Source: Anaerolineales bacterium (GTDB lineage: Bacteria > Chloroflexota > Anaerolineae > Anaerolineales > UBA6663). From it: a stretch of 54,430 nucleotides of DNA. The notes beneath the pieces are model-generated. The model made no database searches, had not been told where the DNA came from, and worked only from the letters and a program-made list of their open reading frames with translations. The stretch lies in the NCBI GenBank assembly GCA_020850595.1, contig JADZEK010000116.1, positions 1 through 54,430 of the forward strand. The letters run 5' to 3'. Both the position numbers and the translations under genes were made by a program. Positions 16,230 to 23,363 of this stretch are shown in pieces (within the stretch, counting starts at the first letter, position 1; each line of letters opens with the position of its first letter).

Positions 16230-17936
16230 TTACTCAGGCGGCGCGTTCAGGAACGGGCCGAACAAGCCGGGCCAGTAGGTGAAGGAACCGTCACGCCCGA
16301 CGTGCAGCGGGTGGGCGGCGTCCCACTGGACGGCAAAGCTGAGCACCACGTCATTCGCGTCCAAGGCGGCGCCGTTGGAGAAGGTGACGCCCGGGCGCAG
16401 ATGGAAGGTCCACTCCTTCAGGTCGGCGCTGGCTTCGTAGGTCTCGGCCAGCGACGGCTCGACATCGGTGCCGCCGACCTTGTAGCGCAGGAGCGACTCG
16501 CTGACCTGCTCGCAGACGCGCAGGGCCTCACCGTCCGACTCGTCGGCGCAGTACAGGCCCGCCGGCTCGCCGTTCTGCATCCAGACCAGGGTGTCCTGGC
16601 CGGCGATGCTGACGACGCCGAAGTACTCGTTGCTGAGCGGGCTGGAGTGCGCGCCATCGGCGCTGGCTTTCCAGGCGGTGGCCGAGCCACCGTGGGCGAT
16701 CGGAACCATGGGCACGTGCTGCTTGATGAGGTTGTTGGCCGTGGCGTAGAACGGATTGCGGTCGGCCTGGTTGGCCTGCGACCCGCCGCTCACGAGCGCA
16801 TCCACGATATCCTGGAAGTGATCGCCAAACTGCGGCGAGGAACCGCCGCCGAAGTGGTAATCCAGGAAGTTGGTGGCATCGGGATAGTCGGCGCCCCAAC
16901 CGAGCAGGTGGAGGCCTTCGACCTGGCCCTTGCTGGCGGCGTCAATGAAGGCGCCCGATTCCATCACCACGATCTCAACGTCAATGTTCAGGTTGGCCTT
17001 GAGCTGGGCCTGTAGGTCTTGGGCCACGATGCTCGGCTCGGGCAGGTAGCCACGCACCACATCGCGGTAGGTCAGCGTGGTCGCGAAGCCGTCGGGGAAG
17101 CCGGCCTGGGCGAGCAAGTCCTTGGCGGCAGCGGGATCAAACTCGTACCAGTCTTCGCCTTCACAGCCGCCGGGGATGGAGCACGGCGTGAAGTGCGAGG
17201 CGACTTCCGAACCCGCCGGGTAGAAGGTGTCGACGATGCGCTGGCGGTCAATGCCCATGGCAATCGCCTGGCGCACCTGCTCGTTGTCGAACGGCGCATA
17301 GGTGTTGTTCATGCCGACGTACATGACGTTCAGGGCCGGGCGCTCGATGAGTTTGAGGTTCGAGTCGGCGCGCACCACTTCGAAATCGGCCGGAGCCACG
17401 TTGTCAATGCCGTCCACCGTGCCCGATTGCAGCTCCAGCAGGCGCTGGGCAGCCTCGGTGCTCCAGCGGACGATGACAGTGGGGGTCTTGGGCGCTTCGC
17501 CCCAGTAGTCGGGGTTGGCGACCAGCGTGATGTGGTCACCGCGCACCCACTCCGACACCATGTACGGGCCGGTGCCGATGGGCTTTTCGATCAGGTCGCC
17601 GGTGCCGCCGGTCGACTCCAGGTACGCGGTGTCGTTGATGGCGAACGAGCTGAAGGCGACCTTCGAGGGGAAGGCCACGTCGGGCGTGCAGAGGGTGATC
17701 TTGACCGTGAGTTCGTCCACGGCTTCGATGGACTTGAATTCGCCGCCATAGTCGCAGTCAGGCGCGGCGTAGGTCATGCCCTCGTAGGCGGGGGCCTCGG
17801 TGGCGGCCGGGGCTTCGGTGTTAGCGGGGGCCTGGGTCGCCGGCACGGCGGTGCTCGGTCCCGAGCAGGCAGCCGCGAGCATGCCGGCCGCCGCCATCAC
17901 GCCCAGGGTCTGCATCAGGCGTTGCGTCAATTTCAT
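16230..17936 (-). CDS. Circularly permuted family 5 solute-binding lipoprotein
   Basis: A 568-residue lipoprotein: signal peptide with lipobox AAAC (C24), an Ala/Pro/Thr/Glu spacer to about 50, then the binding domain. The domain is in the wrong order. Residues 66-440 correspond to the middle and C-terminal parts of a normal SBP_bac_5 protein (KSIEAVDELTVKITL, KPIGTGPYMVSEW, ALNVMYVGMNN, LLGWGADYP). Residues 446-563 (QDTLVWMQNGEP, EPSLAETYEASADLKEWTFHLRPG, DANDVVLSF) are the part normally found at the N-terminus. The new ends are in the loop between the LRPG segment and the IEAVD strand. The reading frame is intact and a strong GGAGGAG precedes the ATG, so this is a functional gene and not a broken one. 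It heads the importer operon and its ligand is unknown. Confidence 0.93.
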   Translation of the reverse strand: MKLTQRLMQTLGVMAAAGMLAAACSGPSTAVPATQAPANTEAPAATEAPAYEGMTYAAPDCDYGGEFKSIEAVDELTVKITLCTPDVAFPSKVAFSSFAINDTAYLESTGGTGDLIEKPIGTGPYMVSEWVRGDHITLVANPDYWGEAPKTPTVIVRWSTEAAQRLLELQSGTVDGIDNVAPADFEVVRADSNLKLIERPALNVMYVGMNNTYAPFDNEQVRQAIAMGIDRQRIVDTFYPAGSEVASHFTPCSIPGGCEGEDWYEFDPAAAKDLLAQAGFPDGFATTLTYRDVVRGYLPEPSIVAQDLQAQLKANLNIDVEIVVMESGAFIDAASKGQVEGLHLLGWGADYPDATNFLDYHFGGGSSPQFGDHFQDIVDALVSGGSQANQADRNPFYATANNLIKQHVPMVPIAHGGSATAWKASADGAHSSPLSNEYFGVVSIAGQDTLVWMQNGEPAGLYCADESDGEALRVCEQVSESLLRYKVGGTDVEPSLAETYEASADLKEWTFHLRPGVTFSNGAALDANDVVLSFAVQWDAAHPLHVGRDGSFTYWPGLFGPFLNAPPE

Positions 17937-18096
17937 GTTGCTCTCCTCCTAGATAGTCAACAATTCACTGGCATTTGGGTTGGTGCCATGGGTGGGGATG
18001 GTCGTGGTGTGGCGCCTCCTTTGGGTGCATCCATGCGCAGACTCTGCGCTACTACTCAGGAATGCTCAGGTTGGTTCCGGTGAGAACCAAGCGGGC

Positions 18097-18125
18097 AGTA
18101 TAAAGGGACGGTCCACGGGCGTCAA
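18097..18125 (-). promoter_or_regulatory. Promoter of the ABC importer operon
   Basis: On the minus strand: TTGACG (18125-18120), a 17-bp spacer and TATACT (18102-18097). The -35 box overlaps the stop codon of the upstream gene. The leader of about 155 nt holds two small hairpins, TTGGTTC/GAACCAA and GCGCAGA/TCTGCGC. Confidence 0.65.
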
Positions 18126-18958
18126 CCCTGGCCAAACGAGTAAAACAGAGCAATCGCCAGCGCCAGGCCGCCCACCACCACGTACTCAATCCACAGCCGG
18201 GCAGTCAGACGGCCGACGAGGTGCTGCTGCGCCAGGCCGATGGCCAGGTAGAAGGGGATCATGGCCAGCAGGCCCGCGCTGCCGGGTGAGACGCGCCAGT
18301 AGTTGATGGCCCAGATGGCCTCAGCCACGACCAACCCGACGACGGCGGCGTGCAGCGCGGCGGCGGCACTGGGGGCGACTTTGAGCGCCAGCAGCCGCCA
18401 GGCCAGGGCGGCGGCGACCATGCCGCTGACGGTGGCGGACACCAAGGCGCGGACGCTGAGACTGCGCAGCAGGGCAAAGAGGACGAGCGCTACGGCATAG
18501 GCCAGAGCGGTCAGCCCCAGGGCGGCCAGGTCCCAGCCGGCATCGTTGCGGTCTACAGCGGTGTATTCGGCCACCAGGACGGCGATGAGGGCGACAGCGA
18601 CGACCACCAGCCCCAGCCACCACAAGGGGCCGTCGGGCAGTTGGTTGAGCGCCGCGCCCAGCACGATGGCGGTGGCGCCGGGCAGAATCCAGTGGATGAA
18701 GGTGCGGCGGCCGATTTGGCCGGCCAGCGTGGGATGCGAACGGATGAGGGTGTCAGCGCCGGCGCTGATGAGGGCGGCAACCAGCACCAGCATGAGCAGG
18801 GGGCCGTCGAGGTCGAGGCCCAGCGGCGAGCCGAACAGGGTGGTGGTGAGGGTGCGGGCGGGCAGGTCGAGGAAGCGCGCCAGGGCGTAGGCCAGGACAA
18901 TCATGGCGGTGAGCACGCTGAGGCGGTCGCGGCTGGGCAAGAAGCGGGTCGCGGACAT
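18122..18958 (-). CDS. Polytopic membrane protein of unknown function
   Basis: A 278-residue integral membrane protein with about eight hydrophobic segments, for example at 14-32, 50-68, 88-104, 112-128, 145-165 and 170-190, and two near the C-terminus. The loops are short and contain few charges. I recognise no signature for a transporter, kinase or protease, so I give no function. ATG at 18958 is the only sensible start, directly before the first hydrophobic stretch. It lies upstream of the ABC importer operon, which has its own promoter overlapping this stop codon, and is divergent from the DMT exporter gene. The gene density and base use match the neighbours. Confidence 0.75.
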   Translation of the reverse strand: MSATRFLPSRDRLSVLTAMIVLAYALARFLDLPARTLTTTLFGSPLGLDLDGPLLMLVLVAALISAGADTLIRSHPTLAGQIGRRTFIHWILPGATAIVLGAALNQLPDGPLWWLGLVVVAVALIAVLVAEYTAVDRNDAGWDLAALGLTALAYAVALVLFALLRSLSVRALVSATVSGMVAAALAWRLLALKVAPSAAAALHAAVVGLVVAEAIWAINYWRVSPGSAGLLAMIPFYLAIGLAQQHLVGRLTARLWIEYVVVGGLALAIALFYSFGQG

Positions 18959-19140
18959 GGGGCGATTTTAGGGGGCGGAACGCGAATTGTCAAAATGCAG
19001 GGGATTCCGGCGGCTGGGTGTTGCTGCTGGAGGCCCGCGGCAGACCGGGGCGCAGGCGCGGGTTGGCGGGGGTGGCGGGGGCAAATCAAGCGCTCGGTAG
19101 CTGGGCCGCTGAATGGGCCGAGGGGCGCGCCGGGGGCGCC

Positions 19141-19168
19141 TTGCGAGCAGCGGCTGACCCGATATAAT
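19141..19168 (+). promoter_or_regulatory. Promoter of the DMT exporter gene
   Basis: TTGCGA at 19141-19146, a 16-bp spacer and a perfect TATAAT at 19163-19168. The start point would be near 19175, which rules out translation starts upstream of it. Confidence 0.6.
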
Positions 19169-19222
19169 CGGGGGCGGTCAGGCGCGGCGCGGCTGCGCGA
19201 CCCCAGATCATCCCCCTACCCT

Positions 19223-20176
19223 TTGCGCCCAACGCGGAATACCACAACGGCACCCTACGTCGGCATCGGAATCGGGGTGGTGGCGGTGTCAACGGCTTCG
19301 ATCCTGATCCGGTACGCGCAACTGGCGGGCGCGCCGTCGCTAGTGATCGCGGCGTGGCGGCTGGGGCTGGCGGCGCTGGTGCTGACGCCGATTGGGCTGA
19401 TAAGCCGGCGGGCGGAGCTGCGGGCGCTGACGCGGCGGCAGGCAGGGCTGGCGCTGGTGTCGGGGGCGTTTCTGGGGCTGCACTTTGGGGCGTGGATCAG
19501 CTCGCTGGCGTACACGACGGTAGCAAGCTCGGTGGTGTTGGTGAGCACCAGCCCGCTGTTTGTGGCGCTGATCGCAGCGGTGGCGCTGCGGGAGGAGATC
19601 GGCCGGCCGGTAAAAATGGGGCTGGGCCTGACACTGGCAGGGGCGGTGACGGTCGGCGTCGCGGATGTCTGCGGGGGGCCGGGCGGCTGCCCAAGCTGGG
19701 GCGACCTGCTGTGGGGGCCGGCCATCCTGGGCGACGGGCTGGCGCTGGTGGGGGCAACGGCGGGGGCGATCTACTACTCGGCCGGACGGGCGCTGCGGCC
19801 GACGATGTCGCTGACGACCTATATCTTCCTGACTTATGGCACGGCGGCGGTGGTGCTGGCGGGGGCGGTGGCCGCGGCGCGGCTGCCGGTGACAGGTTAT
19901 GCCCCGGCGGTGTATGGGTTGTTCGCGCTGCTGGCGCTGGTGCCGCAGTTGATCGGGCATTCGGCGTTCAACTGGGCGCTAAAGTACCTGCCCGCGACCT
20001 ATGTGGCGGTGACGACGTTGGGTGAGCCGGTGGGGTCGGTGCTGCTGGCAGCGCTGCTGCTGGGTGAGGCGCCGAGCGGCCTCAAGCTGGCAGGCAGCGC
20101 GCTGATCCTGGCAGGCATCGCCATCGCCTCCGGACGGCCGAGCGCGAGCCAGCCGACAGCCCAGGCGCACGAATGA
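19223..20176 (+). CDS. DMT-superfamily (EamA) membrane exporter
   Basis: A ten-helix drug/metabolite transporter of about 317 residues, made of two EamA repeats of five helices each. Family phrases are visible: SILIRYAQLAGAPSLVIAAWRL in the first repeat, LAYTTVASSVVLVSTSPLFVALIA, and in the second repeat HSAFNWALKYLPATYVAVTTLGEPVGSVL followed by LAGSALILAGI. These proteins usually export amino acids or other metabolites; the substrate cannot be read. No ATG precedes the first helix. I propose TTG at 19223 because the frame is open, it lies after the promoter and leaves a short cytoplasmic start, but there is no clear ribosome site and the start is uncertain by some residues. A longer reading of the frame back to 18350 would only run antisense to the neighbour. 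Confidence 0.88.
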   Translation: MRPTRNTTTAPYVGIGIGVVAVSTASILIRYAQLAGAPSLVIAAWRLGLAALVLTPIGLISRRAELRALTRRQAGLALVSGAFLGLHFGAWISSLAYTTVASSVVLVSTSPLFVALIAAVALREEIGRPVKMGLGLTLAGAVTVGVADVCGGPGGCPSWGDLLWGPAILGDGLALVGATAGAIYYSAGRALRPTMSLTTYIFLTYGTAAVVLAGAVAAARLPVTGYAPAVYGLFALLALVPQLIGHSAFNWALKYLPATYVAVTTLGEPVGSVLLAALLLGEAPSGLKLAGSALILAGIAIASGRPSASQPTAQAHE

Positions 20177-20179
20177 GTG

Positions 20180-20207
20180 TTGATTTTACAAATAAGTGAT
20201 GTATATT
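20180..20207 (+). promoter_or_regulatory. Promoter of the zinc-ribbon/H1-like operon
   Basis: TTGATT at 20180-20185, a 16-bp spacer and TATATT at 20202-20207. The start point near 20214 leaves just the AAGGAAAGGG ribosome site before the ATG at 20236. Confidence 0.65.
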
Positions 20208-20235
20208 CTTGCCAAGGAAAGGGACTCGCAACGGC

Positions 20236-20601
20236 ATGAACACGCGGTGTTATCGGTGTGGCAATAGCTTCTCATTGAGCCGGGAAGTGATTGAGGGCGC
20301 GGTGGCGGCGGCCAGGCCCGACGACAAGGTGTATGTGGCCTACTGCCCGCGCTGCCGGACGGCCAACAAGGTGCCGATGCAGCAACTGCGGCGCGCGCTG
20401 CCGGCCAACTGGACGCCGCCGGCAACGGTGGAACCGGCCGCGCCGGAAGCGGCGGCGCCGACGCTGTCGGCTGAGGCCCAACCGGCTGCGCCGGGCAAGA
20501 CCTCGCGCCGGCGAGCAGACACGACGGTGGACGTAACCCCCTCCCCTGAGGCGACTCCGGCTGCCAAAAAGGCGAGCCGCAGCAAAGCCAAACCATCTTA
20601 G
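20236..20601 (+). CDS. Small zinc-ribbon protein with a basic Ala-rich tail
   Basis: A 121-residue protein. The N-terminal 50 residues form a zinc ribbon: CYRCG near residues 5-9 and CPRCR near 37-41, with NSFSLSREVIEGAV between. The remainder is low-complexity, rich in Ala, Pro and Glu, and ends in a Lys/Arg-rich stretch (KKASRSKAKPS). I do not know the function; a nucleic-acid-binding or adaptor role is a reasonable guess from the ribbon and the basic tail. ATG at 20236 is preceded by AAGGAAAGGG at a good distance; an upstream TTG at 20209 lies before the predicted start of transcription. It forms a two-gene operon with the H1-like gene 10 bp downstream. Confidence 0.82.
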   Translation: MNTRCYRCGNSFSLSREVIEGAVAAARPDDKVYVAYCPRCRTANKVPMQQLRRALPANWTPPATVEPAAPEAAAPTLSAEAQPAAPGKTSRRRADTTVDVTPSPEATPAAKKASRSKAKPS

Positions 20602-20611
20602 GAGACCAACG

Positions 20612-20848
20612 ATGAGCGACATGCCTGCTGAAACCCCGTCCGCTGTAGATACGCCCGCCGCGCCGGCCCCAACGCCGCCGGCGGCCCCGGCCCCAAAGAA
20701 GGCCGCGCCCAAGAAGGCGGCCAAGAAGGGCACGAAGAAGGCTGTGAAGAAGGCCGCCCCTAAGAAGGCGGCGAAGAAAGCCGTGAAGAAGGCCGCGCCC
20801 AAGAAAGCCGCGAAGAAGACGGCCAAGAAGGCTGCTAAGAAGAAGTAA
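20612..20848 (+). CDS. Histone H1-like Lys/Ala-rich DNA-binding protein
   Basis: A 78-residue protein with an acidic/Pro-Ala start (1-28) followed by about 50 residues of near-repeats of KKAAPKKAAKK, ending in Lys-Lys-Lys. Such tails are typical of bacterial histone H1-like proteins (HctB, AlgP and the tails of some HU proteins), which bind DNA without sequence specificity. The protein has no folded domain that I can see. AGGAG precedes the ATG at 20612 and the gene follows the zinc-ribbon gene by 10 bp. It ends at a very strong terminator. The DNA repeat that encodes the tail could also expand or shrink by slippage. Confidence 0.85.
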   Translation: MSDMPAETPSAVDTPAAPAPTPPAAPAPKKAAPKKAAKKGTKKAVKKAAPKKAAKKAVKKAAPKKAAKKTAKKAAKKK

Positions 20849-20878
20849 GCCGGACGCAGGCGCCGGAACACAAAAAAG

Positions 20879-20919
20879 GCCGCCGGGCTGAATAATCAGC
20901 CCGGCGGCGCTTTTTTTTT
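20879..20919. terminator. Strong bidirectional terminator
   Basis: A perfect 12-bp stem (GCCGCCGGGCTG with its complement, 20879-20890 and 20897-20908), a 6-nt loop and nine T residues at 20911-20919. On the other strand AAAAAA at 20872-20877 supplies the T run for the convergent nadD. Confidence 0.93.
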
Positions 20920-20929
20920 GGCCGGGCGG

Positions 20930-21520
20930 CTACCGGTAGAGGCCGAAAGTTCTGATAAGTTCGGCGACGAGAGGCGGCACGAGGCCGGCGATGGGCAGGC
21001 CCGCGGCGACGCGGTCGCGGACGGCGCTGGCGGAGATTGGCACACGCGGCATGTCAATGAAGGCCACGCGTTGGCTGAGACCGGGAAGCGAGGCTTCGAG
21101 GGCGGCCAGGTCCACGTGATCGCCGGGGCGGCGCAGGACGCCGAGGGTGCAGTGGGCCAGGAGTTCGCGCGGGCGGCCCCAGGTGGGCAGGTCGCGGAGG
21201 GAGTCGCCACCCATGAGGTAGATCAGGTCGTCGGCGGGGCGCTGGGCAGAGAGGAGCCGGGCGGTGTCGGCGGCAAAGTGCGGGCCGGGGCGGTCAATCT
21301 CAATGCGCGAGAGTTCGAAGTGGGGGTGGCCGGCGATGGCGGCGGCGACGAGGGCCAGGCGCTGGTCAATGGGCGAAATCGAGTCGTCCTTGTGAGGCGG
21401 GTCGGCGGTGACGATCCAGAGCACGCGGTCGAGGGCGAGTTGGTCGCGGGCGGCGGCGGCGAGGGCCAGGTGGCCGAGGTGCGGCGGGTCGAAGGTGCCG
21501 CCAAAGAGGCCGAGGCGCAT
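20930..21520 (-). CDS. nadD: Nicotinate-nucleotide adenylyltransferase
   Basis: NadD joins nicotinate mononucleotide and ATP to make deamido-NAD, a core step of NAD synthesis. The 196-residue protein has the nucleotidyltransferase motif GGTFDPPHLGHL at residues 7-18, the substrate-binding stretch TADPPHKDD, LMGGDSLRDLPTW in the middle and ISASAVRDRVAAG near the end (equivalent to the ISSTxIR motif). Length is normal for the family. ATG at 21520 lies 6 bp after the small membrane protein gene, so the three genes obg, 21527-21943 and nadD form one operon. nadD often sits next to obg in bacteria, which supports the call. Confidence 0.95.
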   Translation of the reverse strand: MRLGLFGGTFDPPHLGHLALAAAARDQLALDRVLWIVTADPPHKDDSISPIDQRLALVAAAIAGHPHFELSRIEIDRPGPHFAADTARLLSAQRPADDLIYLMGGDSLRDLPTWGRPRELLAHCTLGVLRRPGDHVDLAALEASLPGLSQRVAFIDMPRVPISASAVRDRVAAGLPIAGLVPPLVAELIRTFGLYR

Positions 21521-21526
21521 GGGCGG

Positions 21527-21943
21527 CTAACCCGCCAGCAGGCCGAAGCCGGCGTAGATGCAGATGAGGGGGACATAGGTGGCGGTGTTCGCCACCAGGG
21601 AAGCGGAGAAGGCGCGGCGAAGCTGCCGGCGGTCCATGAGGGCCAGGACGGCCCACTCCAGAACGACGGAGAGCGCCCAGGCCAGGAAGTAGGCCAGCAG
21701 CAACGCCCAGCGTTCGGTAATGAGCACAAACGCGCCGATGAAGACGACGCCGACCAGGGTGGTCAGCAGATTCATGAGGAACGAGGCGAGCAGGCAGCGC
21801 CAGAAACTCGCCCAGTGAAAGAGCCGCAAGATCACGGCTTCAATGAAGAAGACCGCCACATACCAGACCAGGATTAGGCCGGCCCCGGCGCCGAGGCCGA
21901 CGAGCAGGCCCGGGCCGGCAAGGTCTAAGGGGAGGTTGGGCAT
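21527..21943 (-). CDS. Small membrane protein of unknown function
   Basis: A 138-residue protein with four hydrophobic segments (about 13-35, 45-68, 75-98, 115-135) and short charged loops such as LMDRRQLRRAF. I recognise no family and no catalytic motif. It lies between obg (15 bp upstream) and nadD (6 bp downstream) and must be cotranscribed with both. Its conservation in that spot in relatives would indicate a role tied to the operon; the sequence alone does not show one. Base composition and codon use are like the neighbours. Confidence 0.75.
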   Translation of the reverse strand: MPNLPLDLAGPGLLVGLGAGAGLILVWYVAVFFIEAVILRLFHWASFWRCLLASFLMNLLTTLVGVVFIGAFVLITERWALLLAYFLAWALSVVLEWAVLALMDRRQLRRAFSASLVANTATYVPLICIYAGFGLLAG

Positions 21944-21958
21944 ATGCGCCTCGCAGGC

Positions 21959-23224
21959 TCAGTCGGACCACTCCAGTTCGTGCTCGCCGATATAGACGGT
22001 ATCGCCTTCGTGAATGCCGGCATCGGCCAAGGCGCGGCGGATGCCGAGGGTTTCGAGGATGCGCTGAAAGCGCTCGACGGCCTGGTCGTGCTCCCAGTAG
22101 GTCATGCTGGCGGCCCGCTCGATTTGCACACCGCTGACGCGGTAGCCGCCATCCGGCTCGCGAGAGATGGTGAAGGCTTTCTCGTCCACAGGGGCGCGGT
22201 AGACGGGCACTTCGGCGACGATGGGCGGCAGGGGCGCGGCTTCGGCCAGGAGCTGGGCGGCGCGGTAGAGCACTTCGCGGACGCCGGTGCGGGCCAGGGC
22301 GGAGAGGCCGAAGACTTCATAGCCACGCCGGGTGAGGTCCGCCTTGAGGCGGCCGAATTTGGCCTGAGCGTCTGGCTGGTCGAGCTTGTTGACGGCCACG
22401 ACCTGGGGCTTCTGGGCGAGATGCTCATCGAAGAATGCTAACTCGGCGTTGATCTGGAAGAAGTCGCCGAGCGGGTCTTCGGCCAGGCCGTCGAGCAGGT
22501 GAATGAGGACGCGGGTGCGCTGGATGTGACGGAGGAAGTCAAAGCCGAGGCCCGCGCCGGTGTGAGCGCCCTCGATGAGGCCGGGAATGTCGGCCAGGAC
22601 GAGGGTGGTGTCGCGGTCGAGCTGGGCGACGCCCAGGTTGGGCACGAGGGTAGTGAAGGGATAGGGCGCGATCTTGGGCTGAGCGGCGGTGACGGCGGCC
22701 AGAAAGGTGCTCTTGCCCGCGTTGGGCACGCCGACGATGCCGACATCGGCGATGAGGCGCAGCTCGAGCTGGAGGCGGCGGGTGAGGCCGGGCACGCCTT
22801 TCTCGGCGATGCGCGGGGCCTGGTTGCTGGGCGTGGCGTAGCGGGCATTACCTTTACCACCGCGGCCGCCCGGGACGACCAGGAGTGTCTGGTCGGGCGC
22901 AGTAAGGTCGCCAAGCAGTTCGCCGGTGTCCGCGTCGCGGATGACGGTGCCGGGGGGCACAGGGATGAGCAAATCGTCGGCGGAACGCCCACGGCTCTTG
23001 CGGCCATACCCATTTTGCCCGGCCTCAGCGGCGTAGTCGCGCTGGTGGGCAAAGGCCTGGAGGGTGTTGAGGTGGCGGTTGACGGTGAGGATGACCGCGC
23101 CGCCGTGGCCGCCGTCGCCGCCGTCGGGGCCGCCGTGGGGGATGTATTTTTCACGGCGGAAGTGGACGGCGCCGTTGCCGCCCGCGCCGGAGCTTACGGT
23201 AATGGTGGCTTCGTCGAAATACAT
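21959..23224 (-). CDS. obg: GTPase Obg (CgtA)
   Basis: Obg is an essential GTPase bound to the 50S subunit, involved in ribosome assembly and stress control. The 421-residue protein has the Gly-rich Obg domain (1-158; YFDEATITVSSGAGGNG, GGPDGGDGGHGG, GGRGGKGN), the G domain with Walker A GVPNAGKST, switch and G3 segment DIPGLIEGAH, and NKLD, and a C-terminal OCT domain (about 335-421) found in a subset of Obg proteins. ATG at 23224 has no Shine-Dalgarno; a TATAAT ends 6 nt upstream, which predicts a leaderless mRNA starting at the A of ATG. It is the first gene of the operon obg, small membrane protein, nadD. Confidence 0.97.
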   Translation of the reverse strand: MYFDEATITVSSGAGGNGAVHFRREKYIPHGGPDGGDGGHGGAVILTVNRHLNTLQAFAHQRDYAAEAGQNGYGRKSRGRSADDLLIPVPPGTVIRDADTGELLGDLTAPDQTLLVVPGGRGGKGNARYATPSNQAPRIAEKGVPGLTRRLQLELRLIADVGIVGVPNAGKSTFLAAVTAAQPKIAPYPFTTLVPNLGVAQLDRDTTLVLADIPGLIEGAHTGAGLGFDFLRHIQRTRVLIHLLDGLAEDPLGDFFQINAELAFFDEHLAQKPQVVAVNKLDQPDAQAKFGRLKADLTRRGYEVFGLSALARTGVREVLYRAAQLLAEAAPLPPIVAEVPVYRAPVDEKAFTISREPDGGYRVSGVQIERAASMTYWEHDQAVERFQRILETLGIRRALADAGIHEGDTVYIGEHELEWSD

Positions 23225-23230
23225 GGCCTG

Positions 23231-23236
23231 ATTATA
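23231..23236 (-). promoter_or_regulatory. -10 box of obg, leaderless start
   Basis: A perfect TATAAT on the minus strand, separated from the obg ATG by 6 nt (CAGGCC). The expected start point coincides with the first base of the start codon. Confidence 0.65.
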
Positions 23237-23363
23237 GCCGGAGTAACCAAATGGCCGCGCACGCCGATTAGCGGCAGGCCAACGCCCCTACACGAGGCAG
23301 GGCGGCGGCTATCAGTTATGCGGTGAACACCGGCCGATGCCGCAACGGCTTTGAGCGCCGACC

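Noticed and set aside
18350..19222. An upstream extension of the DMT exporter frame by nearly 290 codons
   Set aside because: This part is antisense to the membrane protein gene and lies before the predicted promoter; the real protein begins just before its first helix.
20696..20845. Tandem repeats in the H1-like gene as a CRISPR-like or structural repeat
   Set aside because: The repeats are codon-based, have no constant spacers and encode the KKAAPKKAAKK tail in an intact frame.
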